Source of the DNA: Planctomycetota bacterium
GTDB taxonomy: Bacteria; Planctomycetota; GCA-002687715
NCBI GenBank assembly: GCA_002683135.1
Contig: NYSS01000033.1
Coordinates: forward strand, 19,772-83,771
Direction: 5' to 3'
Length of the DNA stretch: 64,000 bases
Part shown: piece after piece, positions 39,176-48,685 of the stretch
Layout of the letters: each line of letters opens with the position of its first letter
Numbering within the stretch: position 1 is the stretch's first letter
Translations under genes and position numbers: made by a program
The notes under the pieces: model-generated
Database searches by the model: none
Told to the model about the DNA's origin: nothing
The model's input: the letters and a program-made list of their open reading frames with translations, nothing else

Positions 39176-39817
39176 ATGACCACATCTGGGGATCACCGCA
39201 CCACCGAGCAGCTCGTCCTGCGCATTCATGGCGGTGATCTGGATGCGTTCAACCAGTTGTTCATGCGGTACTACCCGCGCATGAAGCTCCTGGTGCGGCT
39301 CCACATGCTGGACAAGCTGAAGGCACAGGTGGAGGCGGACGACGTGATCCAGGAGATCTACATGGAGGTCTACAAGAACTTCCACAAGTTCGAGTATCGG
39401 GACCCGGACTCGTTCTACAAGTGGGTGGTCAAGGTCATCGGCTGGAAGATCAAGGACTTCGACAAGTACTTCTTCAAGACGTCGAAACGACAGCCCGGTG
39501 AGACGCTCTCCTTGCAGCAACGGGCACCCGGTGGGACGGAAACCGCCCCGGTCCTGGGTGATGGGATCGCGGGGGAGGACACCACGCCCTCGGCGATCAT
39601 CATGGAGAAGGAGGGCTACAAGATGCTCGCCCAGGCTTTGCAGAAGCTACCCGGGCACTTTCGCAAGGTGATCCAACTCCGGCATCTCGAGCAGCGTTCG
39701 GTGAAGGAGACCGCCGAGATTCTTGATATGAAACCAAACGCAGTGAACGTCCTGTTCCATCGTGCGCAGTCGCGCTTGCACGACGTCTTGAAGGAAATGA
39801 CCTACTTCAAGACCTGA
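39176..39817 (+). CDS. RNA polymerase sigma factor, sigma-70/ECF family
   Basis: ADDVIQEIYMEVYKNFHKFEYRDPDSFYKWVVKVIGWKIKDF (region 2), LPGHFRKVIQLRHLEQRSVKETAEILDMKPNAVNVLFHRAQSRLHDVL (region 4). Confidence 0.93.
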   Translation: MTTSGDHRTTEQLVLRIHGGDLDAFNQLFMRYYPRMKLLVRLHMLDKLKAQVEADDVIQEIYMEVYKNFHKFEYRDPDSFYKWVVKVIGWKIKDFDKYFFKTSKRQPGETLSLQQRAPGGTETAPVLGDGIAGEDTTPSAIIMEKEGYKMLAQALQKLPGHFRKVIQLRHLEQRSVKETAEILDMKPNAVNVLFHRAQSRLHDVLKEMTYFKT

Positions 39818-39845
39818 TCATCGACGCCCTTTCTCCCATCAGACC

Positions 39846-41264
39846 GTGGATTCTCCTGGAGAAGATCGCGAGGCCGTCCTCGCGAAGATCAGAGCCGAGG
39901 TCGACGCGGTCCTCGCCGCCGGTGAGGTCCCGGATCGTGCTCGGTGGGCGGATCTGCTGCCGGAGGGTGACGATGAGCTCGATACGCTCATCGAGCTGCG
40001 GACCTTTCGTCACCAGCAGGCGGTTGGCGAACTCGATGTCGATGACGCGGAGCGGCTCCTCGCCGATATCGAGGCGGAGATTCAGGACGCGCTCAACCAG
40101 GGTAAGACGCCGGACCTGGTTGTTTACGAAGCCCGTTATCCCCATCTCGCCAACCGCATCGAGCGCCTGGGCTCGACACACGAGTTCGTCTACGACGCGT
40201 TGAGCGGTGACCACGTGCCCGCGTCGGTGGCTCACAAGGAGGACGACGCTCAGACGGCGCTCGGTCGCTACCGGGTGCTCGGTCGCATTGCTGACCACCC
40301 GGTGGGGACGGCTTACCTCTCCGTTTCGGACGACCCCCCCGAACGTGTGGAGCTGCTGGTCCTCGATGCGCGCATTCCACGGGGTCTCGGCTGGGAGATC
40401 GTTAGGGAAGCGGACCAGAGTCGCAGTCTGCAGGGTCCCGGGCTGCTCCCGGCCCGTGAAGTAGGCGATGTGCGCGGTGTGCGCTTTGTCGTATCCGAGC
40501 ACAAGGCGGGGGTCAGCCTGTCCCAGGTGCTGATGGATCTGGCGTTTCATGGCGGCGAGCGCACGCTGGAGCACGCCATGCCGCCTTATGGCCGTCCCGT
40601 GGGCGACGAGCATTCGGCTGAGGATCGCGCGGAGGCGAACGCCAACGGCGCCCAGGCCGCGGCCGTGCTCGGTGCCGATTCCGTTCACGTGCGCCGCTCG
40701 ATCGCGTTGGTCCGTGACATCGCCAGGATCGTCGCCGCGGCTCACGTGAAGGGACGTCTTCACCGCAACCTGTCGCCGTCGGCGCTCGTGATCGCTCGGG
40801 ATGGGGCGCCGTGGGTTCGCTGGTTCGGCCTCACCCGTTACCTGCCGCCTCCGCGACCGGTGGCCGTCCGTACCCCGCTATGGCGTGCTCCAGAATTGCT
40901 GGCCGGGGCAGAGGTCACCAAAATCGACTGGCGCGCGGATGTGTGGGGCGTGGGAGCGCTGCTGTTCTCCATGCTGCGGTTCGAACCGCCGTTGCTGCTC
41001 CATCCGGGGGATATGGACCGCTCGCGCGTGTTACGGGAGGGCGCCGACCGGATTGAGCGTCAGCTTGCCGCGGTGCTGCCGGTCCTGCGCCCGACCCTCT
41101 CGCGGGCCCTGTCTTGGGATCCGAGCGCGCGCCATGCAAGCTGCGAAGCCCTCGCCGACGAGCTGGATTCACTCCTCCAACGCCTCGATTCGGGATCACG
41201 CGTGACCCCGCCGCAGCGTGAGCCACCGAAGAAGCGCCGCGGTTGGTTCCGCCGTCGCGGGTAG
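39846..41264 (+). CDS. Protein kinase-fold protein, probable pseudokinase
   Basis: Kinase-like layout with LHRNLSPSALVI (HRD to HRN), VRWFGLTRYL (DFG to WFG), APELLAGAEVTKIDWRADVWGVGALLFSML; directly downstream of a sigma factor. Confidence 0.85.
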   Translation: MDSPGEDREAVLAKIRAEVDAVLAAGEVPDRARWADLLPEGDDELDTLIELRTFRHQQAVGELDVDDAERLLADIEAEIQDALNQGKTPDLVVYEARYPHLANRIERLGSTHEFVYDALSGDHVPASVAHKEDDAQTALGRYRVLGRIADHPVGTAYLSVSDDPPERVELLVLDARIPRGLGWEIVREADQSRSLQGPGLLPAREVGDVRGVRFVVSEHKAGVSLSQVLMDLAFHGGERTLEHAMPPYGRPVGDEHSAEDRAEANANGAQAAAVLGADSVHVRRSIALVRDIARIVAAAHVKGRLHRNLSPSALVIARDGAPWVRWFGLTRYLPPPRPVAVRTPLWRAPELLAGAEVTKIDWRADVWGVGALLFSMLRFEPPLLLHPGDMDRSRVLREGADRIERQLAAVLPVLRPTLSRALSWDPSARHASCEALADELDSLLQRLDSGSRVTPPQREPPKKRRGWFRRRG

Positions 41265-41277
41265 GCGACCCGCGCCT

Positions 41278-41550
41278 TCAAATCCACATGATCACGACGA
41301 GGATGGCCACCAGGACCAGGGCCGCTACGAGTATCGGGACGTTCCAGCCCGTCACTTGATCGGGCGTGAGCCCCTCCCGTTCAAGGAAGTCCGCGTAGGC
41401 GTCGTCGTCCATGCCGCCGAGCTCGACGGAGGCGGCTTCGATCTCGTCAGCGTCCTTCCACCCGGTTTGGATGTCGGACCCGCAATGGGGACAGGACGGT
41501 CGCCCAGCGCGGAACGACTCGCCGCAATATCCGCATGCGATGGTTCCCAT
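41278..41550 (-). CDS. Small zinc-ribbon protein with C-terminal TM anchor
   Basis: MGTIACGYCGESFRAGRPSCPHCGSDIQTGW... (two CxxC) and C-terminal VPILVAALVLVAILVVIMWI. Confidence 0.8.
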   Translation of the reverse strand: MGTIACGYCGESFRAGRPSCPHCGSDIQTGWKDADEIEAASVELGGMDDDAYADFLEREGLTPDQVTGWNVPILVAALVLVAILVVIMWI

Positions 41551-42623
41551 CAACCCTGCAGAGAGATCTTCTTGCGGCGCGGGGCGTCAGCGTTGCGCAT
41601 AGCGCACGCGGTCGCGACCCGATCGGCGAGGGCGCGGAACGGGCCCGCGAGCGATTCGTCGTCCGACAGGGCAGCGGGTGTCCCGGTGTCGCCGGAGACG
41701 CGGATCCCCTGAACCAGGGGCAAGGTCGCGAGAAACGGGTGCGCCTGGGCTTCGGCCCAGGCCTTCACGTGGCCCTCGCCAAAGATCTCGCCAGCCATGT
41801 TCTCGACGAGGCCGAGGAGATGGATGCCGGTCTGATCGAACATGGCGATTGCCTTGCGCGCGTCGACCATCGCGACCTCTTGCGGTGTCGAGACGACGAT
41901 CGCTCCGGTAAGGGTGATGGACTGCGCCATGGTGAGCGCCACGTCTCCCGTGCCGGGTGGCAGATCGATGATCAGGAAGTCGAGGGGACCCCAGGCGACG
42001 TCCCCGAAAAACTGTTGCAAGGCGCCGTGGAGCATGGGGCCCCGCCAGACAACGGGCTTGTCCTGTTCCACCAGGAAGCCCATGGACATGAGCTTCATGC
42101 CGTGTGCTTCGACGGCGCCGAACATCTTCTTGCCGTCGGGTCCCTCCACCGGATGGGGGTGCTCGTTAGTCGCGCCGAGCATGGTCGGGATAGAAGGGCC
42201 GTAGATGTCGGCGTCCAGGACGCCGACGCTGGCGCCTTCGCGGGCGAGCGCGGCGGCGAGGTTCACGGCCACCGTTGATTTGCCGACGCCGCCCTTGCCT
42301 GAGGCCACGGCCAAGACGTTACCTACCTGGGCGAGGGGGTCCTGCGCGTCCTCCACCGTGCCCGTGACTCCGCTGAACGTGACCTTCACGTTCGTGTTGA
42401 TCTGCCAAGAGAGCGCCTCGATCGCCGACCTCGCGGCGGCTTCGACGGAGGCCATGACCCGTTCGCCAGGCACCGGGACGGAGATCTCCGCTTTGACAGC
42501 GCCGTCGCACTCGGTGACGTGCTTGACCCATCCCAAGGAGACGATGTCCCGGTCTGTGCCCGGGGCCTTCACCTGTCGCAGGGCTTCGTTGACCTCGCCG
42601 ATTTTCGTCTCGCGATCACTCAT
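41550..42623 (-). CDS. Mrp/NBP35 family ATP-binding protein (iron-sulfur carrier-like)
   Basis: MSDRETKIGEVNEALRQVKAPGTDRDIVSLGWVKHV (DUF59/MIP18-like), NVLAVASGKGGVGKSTVAVNLA, LDADIYGPSIPTMLG, LDFLIIDLPPGTGDVALT. Start at 42623, not 43151. Confidence 0.94.
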   Translation of the reverse strand: MSDRETKIGEVNEALRQVKAPGTDRDIVSLGWVKHVTECDGAVKAEISVPVPGERVMASVEAAARSAIEALSWQINTNVKVTFSGVTGTVEDAQDPLAQVGNVLAVASGKGGVGKSTVAVNLAAALAREGASVGVLDADIYGPSIPTMLGATNEHPHPVEGPDGKKMFGAVEAHGMKLMSMGFLVEQDKPVVWRGPMLHGALQQFFGDVAWGPLDFLIIDLPPGTGDVALTMAQSITLTGAIVVSTPQEVAMVDARKAIAMFDQTGIHLLGLVENMAGEIFGEGHVKAWAEAQAHPFLATLPLVQGIRVSGDTGTPAALSDDESLAGPFRALADRVATACAMRNADAPRRKKISLQG

Positions 42624-42706
42624 GGGATGTCTCCGTGGGGGTGCGATATGGTTACAGACCCGCGCTCGCGGGCCAACGATTACAATGGGGTTAGAGAGGG
42701 AGAGGC

Positions 42707-43576
42707 ATGCCAAGACTCTATGTACTCGGGGCTGGTGGGGGTGTCCCAACGCTGCATCGGCAGACCTCCAGCTACTTGGTGGAGGGACGGCGGGGGCCGG
42801 TCTTGTTCGACGCAGGCACCGGGCTGTCCCGGTTGGATGATCCGTTGTTTCGGGAGATGGTCGCTCGCTCGAAGCGCGCCTGGGTGCTGCTGGGTTCGTG
42901 CGGGCATGGCCGGATAGCGGGGCTGCACTGGCTGCCGTCTCTGTTGCCCGGGCTCGAGGTGACCATCGGGGTCCCGCCGAAGGGCCGATCGGCCATCGAA
43001 CGACTGCTAAAAAAGCCCTACCTTCCGTACGGTCGGGATGCGTGGGAGGAGAACCTGGCGACGCTACGGATCGTCGAGCTGGAGCCTGGCCGGACTGACT
43101 TGTTCGGCGAGCCTGTCGACGTTCGGATGTTGAGCGGGCCCGAGCCCACATGCGTCTTTCGCGTTCGAGAGGCCTGCTACGCGACCGGTTGTCCCGCGCG
43201 AGAGGAGACCGCCGAGCTGGCCGCGCACGCGTCCGTCTTGATCCACGACTCCTACCTCGACTCCGAGGACCTGGAGGCTCGGCCAGGGCTGGGGGAGCTT
43301 CACGCCACCGCGGGCGCCGCTGCTCGACTCGCCGCCGAGGCCGGGGTGCGGGATCTGGTGCTGGGGCATCTGAACCCTGCCCACGAGCCGGGGCGCATTG
43401 AGCGGCTTCAGTTCGAGGCGACGACGACTTTCCCGCGTTCCGTGATCGCCACGGATATGGGGTGCATCAAGATGTCAGGGGTCCCGGAGGAGTCGATGTC
43501 TGGGGACCTTGTAGACGAAACGGACGGGGTGGCTGAGCCTGCCGAGACCGACGGCGTTGATGCGCTGCTCCCATGA
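42707..43576 (+). CDS. Metallo-beta-lactamase-fold protein with degenerate HxHxDH motif
   Basis: MPRLYVLGAGGGVPTLHRQTSSYLVEGRRGPVLFDAGTGLSRL...WVLLGSCGHGRIAGLHWL...ASVLIHDSYLD...LVLGHLNPAH. Confidence 0.82.
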   Translation: MPRLYVLGAGGGVPTLHRQTSSYLVEGRRGPVLFDAGTGLSRLDDPLFREMVARSKRAWVLLGSCGHGRIAGLHWLPSLLPGLEVTIGVPPKGRSAIERLLKKPYLPYGRDAWEENLATLRIVELEPGRTDLFGEPVDVRMLSGPEPTCVFRVREACYATGCPAREETAELAAHASVLIHDSYLDSEDLEARPGLGELHATAGAAARLAAEAGVRDLVLGHLNPAHEPGRIERLQFEATTTFPRSVIATDMGCIKMSGVPEESMSGDLVDETDGVAEPAETDGVDALLP

Positions 43577-43603
43577 ACGGCGTTCTTCGGCCAGAATAAA
43601 GAT

Positions 43604-45271
43604 ATGTGGCGCGTCCACGTTCTCGTGAGCGGTCGTGAGACCGGGGTCTTCGACTGCTTCGACGGCAGGGAGATGGTGGTTGGCCGTGATCCTGCGGCTG
43701 ACATCGTCGTCCCCGAACGGTCCGTTTCTCGTCGGCATTGTCGCGTCGTCGGCGCTGCGGACGGGGTCGACGTACTCGACCTGGGGTCCGCCAACGGCGT
43801 CTACTCTTCTGGTCGTTCGGTGCAGCGGATCAGGCTCGGCGAGGGGGAAGAGGTCCAGATCGGGATGGCGCACTTGCGCGCCAGCAAGGTGACGAATCGC
43901 ACGGGCATGGTCCCGATCCAGGGATTCGTGGAGACCGCCTCTGGAGGCCCGGGCGATGACCCGAGCACGGCCTCATTCAGCGATTCGTCGCGCTCCATCC
44001 TCGACGCGAGCAACACGGCCTACAAGGAGCTGGAGAAGGAGCGCTTGGCGCTGCTGATCGAGGCGGGGAAGAGCCTCTCGCAAGCGCTGGAACTGGACGA
44101 TCTGTTCGAGCGCATCATGGACCACCTGTTCCAGATCCTGCAGGTGCGTCGCGCGGTCCTCGTGCTCAGGGAAGCGGACGGCCGCCTCGAGCCCCGTTGC
44201 TTGCGTCCGGAGACCGAGCAGCGTGAGCTGTCCGAGGTGGCGAGCCAGAGCATCCTGCGCACCGTGATGGAATCGGGGAAACCGCAGATCATCGACGACG
44301 CGCAGCTCGACACGGGTTTGAACATGGCTCAGAGCATCCTTGCGGCAAACATCAAGGCGGCGATCTGCGCGCCTCTGACGAGCCACAATCGGGTCATCGG
44401 AGCCCTGTACGCGGACTACCCTGGGCGGGCGCAGCTGTACCGCCGCTCGGATTTAGACTTCTTCGGGGCCTTCGCCAGTTTGGCGGCGGTCGCGCTCGAC
44501 AACGCGCGCATGCAGTCCGAGTTGCGCGAGCGAGAACGGTTGCAGCTGGACCTGCAGATCGCCGCAGAGATCCAGCTGGGCCTGTTGCCCGACGACAACC
44601 TCGACGCGCCCGGCTTCGAGATGGACTGGGCCTACGTCCCGTCCAAGCATGTCGGTGGCGACTTCTATGATTGTACCGTCATTGACGACGACAAGGTCGC
44701 GCTGGTCTTGGGCGACGTGGCCGGCAAGAGCATCGGAGCGGCCTTGTTCATGGCGCGGCTGATGTCGTTCTTGCGCGCGACGGTCCCGGAGGACCCGTCC
44801 CCGGGAAGCGTACTCACGCGCACGAACGCGCTCCTCGGGGCGCCTGCGGATCGCGTGTTGTTTGCGACGGCGTGCTACATGGTCGTGTCCCGCTCGGAGG
44901 GGAAGCTGCGCTACGCGTCGGCGGGGCACAACCCGGCGCTGATACTCGAGCCGGAGACGGAGGACTTCAAGGAGCTCGGCGCGACCGGGATTCCGCTCGG
45001 GATCGACGCGGATTATGTCTACGAGGGGAGTGACATCGCCGTGGCGCCCGGCGCGCTGGTCGTCCTCTACACCGATGGGATCGTCGAGGCACGCAACTCC
45101 GCTGGCGAGCAGTTCGGCCTGGAGAAGCTGAAGCTCCTGATCCGGGAGCACCGCGATGCACCCGTGAAGGACGTTACCCGGGCTCTCAACGAGACGATCG
45201 TTGTCTGGTGCCGTGGCTCGACTTATACCCGCGACGATATCGCCATTGTCGTGGTGCGCATCTCCGGTTGA
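43604..45271 (+). CDS. FHA - GAF - SpoIIE (PP2C-type) phosphatase
   Basis: FHA: MVVGRDPAADIVVPERSVSRRHCRV; GAF: LDDLFERIMDHLFQILQVRRAVLVLRE; SpoIIE: LQIAAEIQLGLLPDDNLDAPGFEMDWAYVPSKHVGGDFYDC...GDVAGKSIGAALFMARLMSFL. Confidence 0.94.
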   Translation: MWRVHVLVSGRETGVFDCFDGREMVVGRDPAADIVVPERSVSRRHCRVVGAADGVDVLDLGSANGVYSSGRSVQRIRLGEGEEVQIGMAHLRASKVTNRTGMVPIQGFVETASGGPGDDPSTASFSDSSRSILDASNTAYKELEKERLALLIEAGKSLSQALELDDLFERIMDHLFQILQVRRAVLVLREADGRLEPRCLRPETEQRELSEVASQSILRTVMESGKPQIIDDAQLDTGLNMAQSILAANIKAAICAPLTSHNRVIGALYADYPGRAQLYRRSDLDFFGAFASLAAVALDNARMQSELRERERLQLDLQIAAEIQLGLLPDDNLDAPGFEMDWAYVPSKHVGGDFYDCTVIDDDKVALVLGDVAGKSIGAALFMARLMSFLRATVPEDPSPGSVLTRTNALLGAPADRVLFATACYMVVSRSEGKLRYASAGHNPALILEPETEDFKELGATGIPLGIDADYVYEGSDIAVAPGALVVLYTDGIVEARNSAGEQFGLEKLKLLIREHRDAPVKDVTRALNETIVVWCRGSTYTRDDIAIVVVRISG

Positions 45272-45289
45272 TGTCCCGGAGGCGGTGAC

Positions 45290-46282
45290 TCAAGGCACCA
45301 TGAGGTGAGGCATCTGGTCGCCGTAAGGGAACAGGCCGAACAGGCCTCCGGTGTGGAGAAACAGCGCGCGTTGACCGGGCGGTAGGGACCCGGTCCTGAT
45401 CAGTGACAGCAACGCGCCGAACGCTTTGTTGGTGTAGACAGGGTCGAGGATGATCCCGGTGAGGATCGCCAGGTCGCGGATGCGCTCCAACTCCTCGAAG
45501 GTCGCGCGTCCGTAACCTGCTCCGACGAAGCCGTCCTGTAGGGTGCCCTCGGGCACGGCGGAGTCGATGTCTGGGAGGTGGTCGCGCCGCATGCCCTCGA
45601 GGATCGACGTGACCTTGGCCCTGAAGAACTCGGCGTCGTGGCAGACCGGGACCCCGACGATGCGTCCTTTGAACCCATAGCGTTGCGCGCCGGCGAGGAG
45701 CCCCGCCAGCGTACCTCCGGAACCGACGGGGACGACGAGCAGGTCGAACGAGATCGCCGCTTCGTTTTCCTCGTCGCAGATCTCCTTCATGCAGCGGACG
45801 TAGCCCAGGGAGCCGAGGGGCGTGCTGGCCCCCTCCGGGATCACCAGAGCGTCACGACCCTGGGCGCCCAGTTCCTCTGCTCGTTGCGCCATGTGTTTCT
45901 CCACCTGCTCGTAGGCGTCGTCCGAGAGATGGTGAATCCCCGCTCCGACGAGCAGGTCCAAGAACAGGTTGCCTTCTACCGAGGCTGCCCGCGCGCCGCG
46001 CAAAAACAACTCCACATCGAGGCCGCTCCTCCGCGCAGCGATGGCGGTCGCGCGGCAGTGGTTGCTCTGGGCGCCGCCACAGGTGAGGACGACATCGACG
46101 TCCGCTTCCAGGGCATGCGCCAGGACGTACTCGAGTTTGCGGACCTTGTTGCCGGTCAGGGCGGCGCCCGTGAGGTCGTCCCGCTTCACGTAGATCTCCA
46201 CCCCGAGCTCGCGGCTCAGCTCCTGGAGATGATCGATCGGCGTCGGGAGACGGGCGAGTTCGATGCGTGGTGGTTCGTTCAT
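45290..46282 (-). CDS. PLP-dependent ACC deaminase / D-cysteine desulfhydrase family protein
   Basis: LPTPIDHLQELSRELGVEIYVKRDDLTGAALTGNKVRKLEYVLAHAL, TCGGAQSNHCRATAIAA, VPVGSGGTLAGLLAG. Start at 46282. Confidence 0.92.
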   Translation of the reverse strand: MNEPPRIELARLPTPIDHLQELSRELGVEIYVKRDDLTGAALTGNKVRKLEYVLAHALEADVDVVLTCGGAQSNHCRATAIAARRSGLDVELFLRGARAASVEGNLFLDLLVGAGIHHLSDDAYEQVEKHMAQRAEELGAQGRDALVIPEGASTPLGSLGYVRCMKEICDEENEAAISFDLLVVPVGSGGTLAGLLAGAQRYGFKGRIVGVPVCHDAEFFRAKVTSILEGMRRDHLPDIDSAVPEGTLQDGFVGAGYGRATFEELERIRDLAILTGIILDPVYTNKAFGALLSLIRTGSLPPGQRALFLHTGGLFGLFPYGDQMPHLMVP

Positions 46283-46368
46283 GCGGCGAGGGGTTCGACA
46301 GGGGCGCCTGACAGAGTAAAAGTATGGGACAGGAGCCGATTTGGTTCCAACCACGATTTGGAGGATGT

Positions 46369-46602
46369 ATGCGAGTTCGGGTCCTGCTCTTCGGTCCACT
46401 CGCTGAGGCGGCGGGCACGGAAGCCGTCGATGTGGAGGTCCCGGATGGGGCCACGGTGGGGGATGTCCCGGGTCTGGTGGACGGCTTGCCGGAATCCCTC
46501 CGTTCCCTCGCTTATGCGGTCAACGCCAGCTACGCTCCGCCCGACAGGCCCCTCGCTGATGGCGACGAGGTGGCCCTCATACCCCCTGTGAGCGGAGGTT
46601 GA
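46369..46602 (+). CDS. moaD: Molybdopterin synthase small subunit (MoaD/ThiS family)
   Basis: MRVRVLLFGPLAEAAGTEAVDVEVPDGATVGDV...DGDEVALIPPVSGG with C-terminal GG, directly before moaE. Confidence 0.9.
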   Translation: MRVRVLLFGPLAEAAGTEAVDVEVPDGATVGDVPGLVDGLPESLRSLAYAVNASYAPPDRPLADGDEVALIPPVSGG

Positions 46603-47045
46603 GCGTGCTGGTGCAGATCACGGACGGCCCGATCGATGAGGCTGCGGCCCAGGCCTACGTGGCTAACCCCAAGTGCGGGGCGGTGCTCGTCTTTCGGGGG
46701 GTCGTGCGGGATCACCACCAGGGGAAATCGGTCAGCAAGATCGACTACCACTGCTATCGCGAGATGGCCGAGCGGGAGCTTCGATCCGTCGCCGAGGCCG
46801 CTGCGACCGCGCACGGACTTGATCGTCTGGCGGTCGTGCATCGCATAGGAGAGGTGTTGGTCGGGGAGGCCAGCCTGCTGGTCGTCGCCGCCACCGTCCA
46901 CCGTCGACCGGCATTCGAGGGTATCCTCGCGCTCGTGGACGACCTGAAGCGTCGTGTGCCGATCTGGAAGAAGGAGTACGGTCCGGACGGCTCGCATTGG
47001 GTCGATGGTGTTACGCCGAACTCCGAGAGCGGACCCGGCGGCTGA
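46599..47045 (+). CDS. moaE: Molybdopterin synthase catalytic subunit
   Basis: CGAVLVFRGVVRDHHQGKSVSKIDYHCYREMAERELRSVAEAA, VVHRIGEVLVGEASLLVVAATVHRRPAFEG, VPIWKKEYGPDGSHWV. Confidence 0.94.
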   Translation: MSVLVQITDGPIDEAAAQAYVANPKCGAVLVFRGVVRDHHQGKSVSKIDYHCYREMAERELRSVAEAAATAHGLDRLAVVHRIGEVLVGEASLLVVAATVHRRPAFEGILALVDDLKRRVPIWKKEYGPDGSHWVDGVTPNSESGPGG

Positions 47046-47078
47046 TTTTCGGGCTTTCATCACGCCAGCAGGAGGGGC

Positions 47079-47831
47079 ATGGAGGAAGAACGGGCACGAT
47101 TCTGCAACGCATGCAACGCCGTCGTCGGGTGGTACGCCACCTTCTGTGACGGGTGTGGGATGCGAGTCCAGGACCGGGGGGGCGATCCGACCGTGCAGTC
47201 GGGCTCACCCGCGGTTAGAGAAACTTCCTCCATCGAGCAGGACCTCTACCGGGCACACCTGCGGCTCATCCACAAATCGCGGGAGCGGAGCGAGAGCCTC
47301 AAGAAGGGGTGTCAGCGGATCGTAGGGGCCGTCAAGCAACTGGAGCGCGACCCGAGGACGGAGGATAGCGTTCGCAAAGCCATAGGACTCTCCGAGCGTC
47401 TCATCGATATGGCGGACGAGTGGGAGGAAGTGCAGCATCACTACAACCGGCAGAGTGAGGGTATCGAGGAGGATTTCCTGGCTCGGATCGACGACCTCGA
47501 GGCTGACCTCGAACTCGCGCCGCATCATCAGGTCGCGATCGAGGAGGAGGTCGGGTCCTTCATGCGCTCTCTTGAGGTTGGTGCGGAGGAAATCCGTGAG
47601 GCCGGTCGCTTCCTGGAGGTGGTGCGATCCCGTCAGAACAGCCGTCTTCTGGCCTTCGGTGGGAGCCGGGGCGCGACCCTGACCGTGGGCTTTCTGTGCA
47701 TTTGCATGGGGCTGGGTGGCGCTGCCTACGGTTTCTGGGTTGAAGGTCTCGAGCTCGAGACCCTGGCTGGGACGGCTGGCCCGGCGATCCTCGGCGCGAT
47801 AGTGATCTTTTTGCACGCGCGCGCACGATAG
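47079..47831 (+). CDS. Zinc-ribbon, coiled-coil membrane protein (hypothetical)
   Basis: FCNACNAVVGWYATFCDGCGMRV (CxxC pair), central helical region, two C-terminal TM segments. Confidence 0.75.
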   Translation: MEEERARFCNACNAVVGWYATFCDGCGMRVQDRGGDPTVQSGSPAVRETSSIEQDLYRAHLRLIHKSRERSESLKKGCQRIVGAVKQLERDPRTEDSVRKAIGLSERLIDMADEWEEVQHHYNRQSEGIEEDFLARIDDLEADLELAPHHQVAIEEEVGSFMRSLEVGAEEIREAGRFLEVVRSRQNSRLLAFGGSRGATLTVGFLCICMGLGGAAYGFWVEGLELETLAGTAGPAILGAIVIFLHARAR

Positions 47832-48063
47832 TGCGCCTCGGCTGCCGGCCGATCGTCTTCCATTGGGCTGCTGGCCACCGGTATACTTGGATTGTCTGCG
47901 TGGCAGTCGTGGGCCGTGACACCGGCCCCAACTGCCGTATTGATGAATGGTTAGCGACGCGTTTGCTATCGCCGAGGGCGGTCCGGTTCCGTCTCGGGCG
48001 CGTGTTCGCTTGTGCCGTTCCGTAGAGAGTCGTGATGCGACCCTCGCGACCAGGAGTTGACCG

Positions 48064-48663
48064 ATGACAACCAAGCAGTTCCTGACGCTGCCCGCATTGC
48101 TGAGCGGGCTGCTCGTGGTGTGCCTCCTCATCGCACCCGCCGTGGGTAACGGCGGGAGCAAGGTGAGTGGCAGTGATAGCGGAGGCCCTTCGCTCTGGGC
48201 TCAGGTCTCGTGGGCGGAAGGCTACGTCCGCGCCCACGCGGAGGGAGTCCCTGGGGCGCCTGTGGAGTTGTCCGTCACCCTCGTGACGATTGGAGCTGCC
48301 GGGCACTCGACGTCGCAGTTCAGTCTGCCGGGTGTCTTCGATGTCAACGGCGAGTACGTGATCGGTGTGCCGCTGTCGAACTTGCTCCCGGGTGCGGACT
48401 TTGACCTCGTGGTGAACGCGGTCAGCCCCGGGGCTAACGGCGTGCTGGAGCAGTCCGCCACCTGGGGCCTCCGCAAGCGGACCTTCGATCCCAGCGACCC
48501 CAACGCCCCCACGGCTCCGTCCGGTGGCTCGGGGCTGGTCGCCGCTCCGGGTACGCAGGCACCGCTCCTGCCTTACACCTGGGCTGCGCTGCCTTACCAG
48601 TCTGACGTCGTCCTCTTCCAGTGTGCGCCTACCGGGATCGAAGGCGTGATCCCCGTCAACTGA
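48064..48663 (+). CDS. Secreted hypothetical protein
   Basis: MTTKQFLTLPALLSGLLVVCLLIAPAVGNGGSK signal-like N-terminus, single clean frame. Confidence 0.7.
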   Translation: MTTKQFLTLPALLSGLLVVCLLIAPAVGNGGSKVSGSDSGGPSLWAQVSWAEGYVRAHAEGVPGAPVELSVTLVTIGAAGHSTSQFSLPGVFDVNGEYVIGVPLSNLLPGADFDLVVNAVSPGANGVLEQSATWGLRKRTFDPSDPNAPTAPSGGSGLVAAPGTQAPLLPYTWAALPYQSDVVLFQCAPTGIEGVIPVN

Positions 48664-48685
48664 TCCTCTGATCGAAAGAAGAGTG

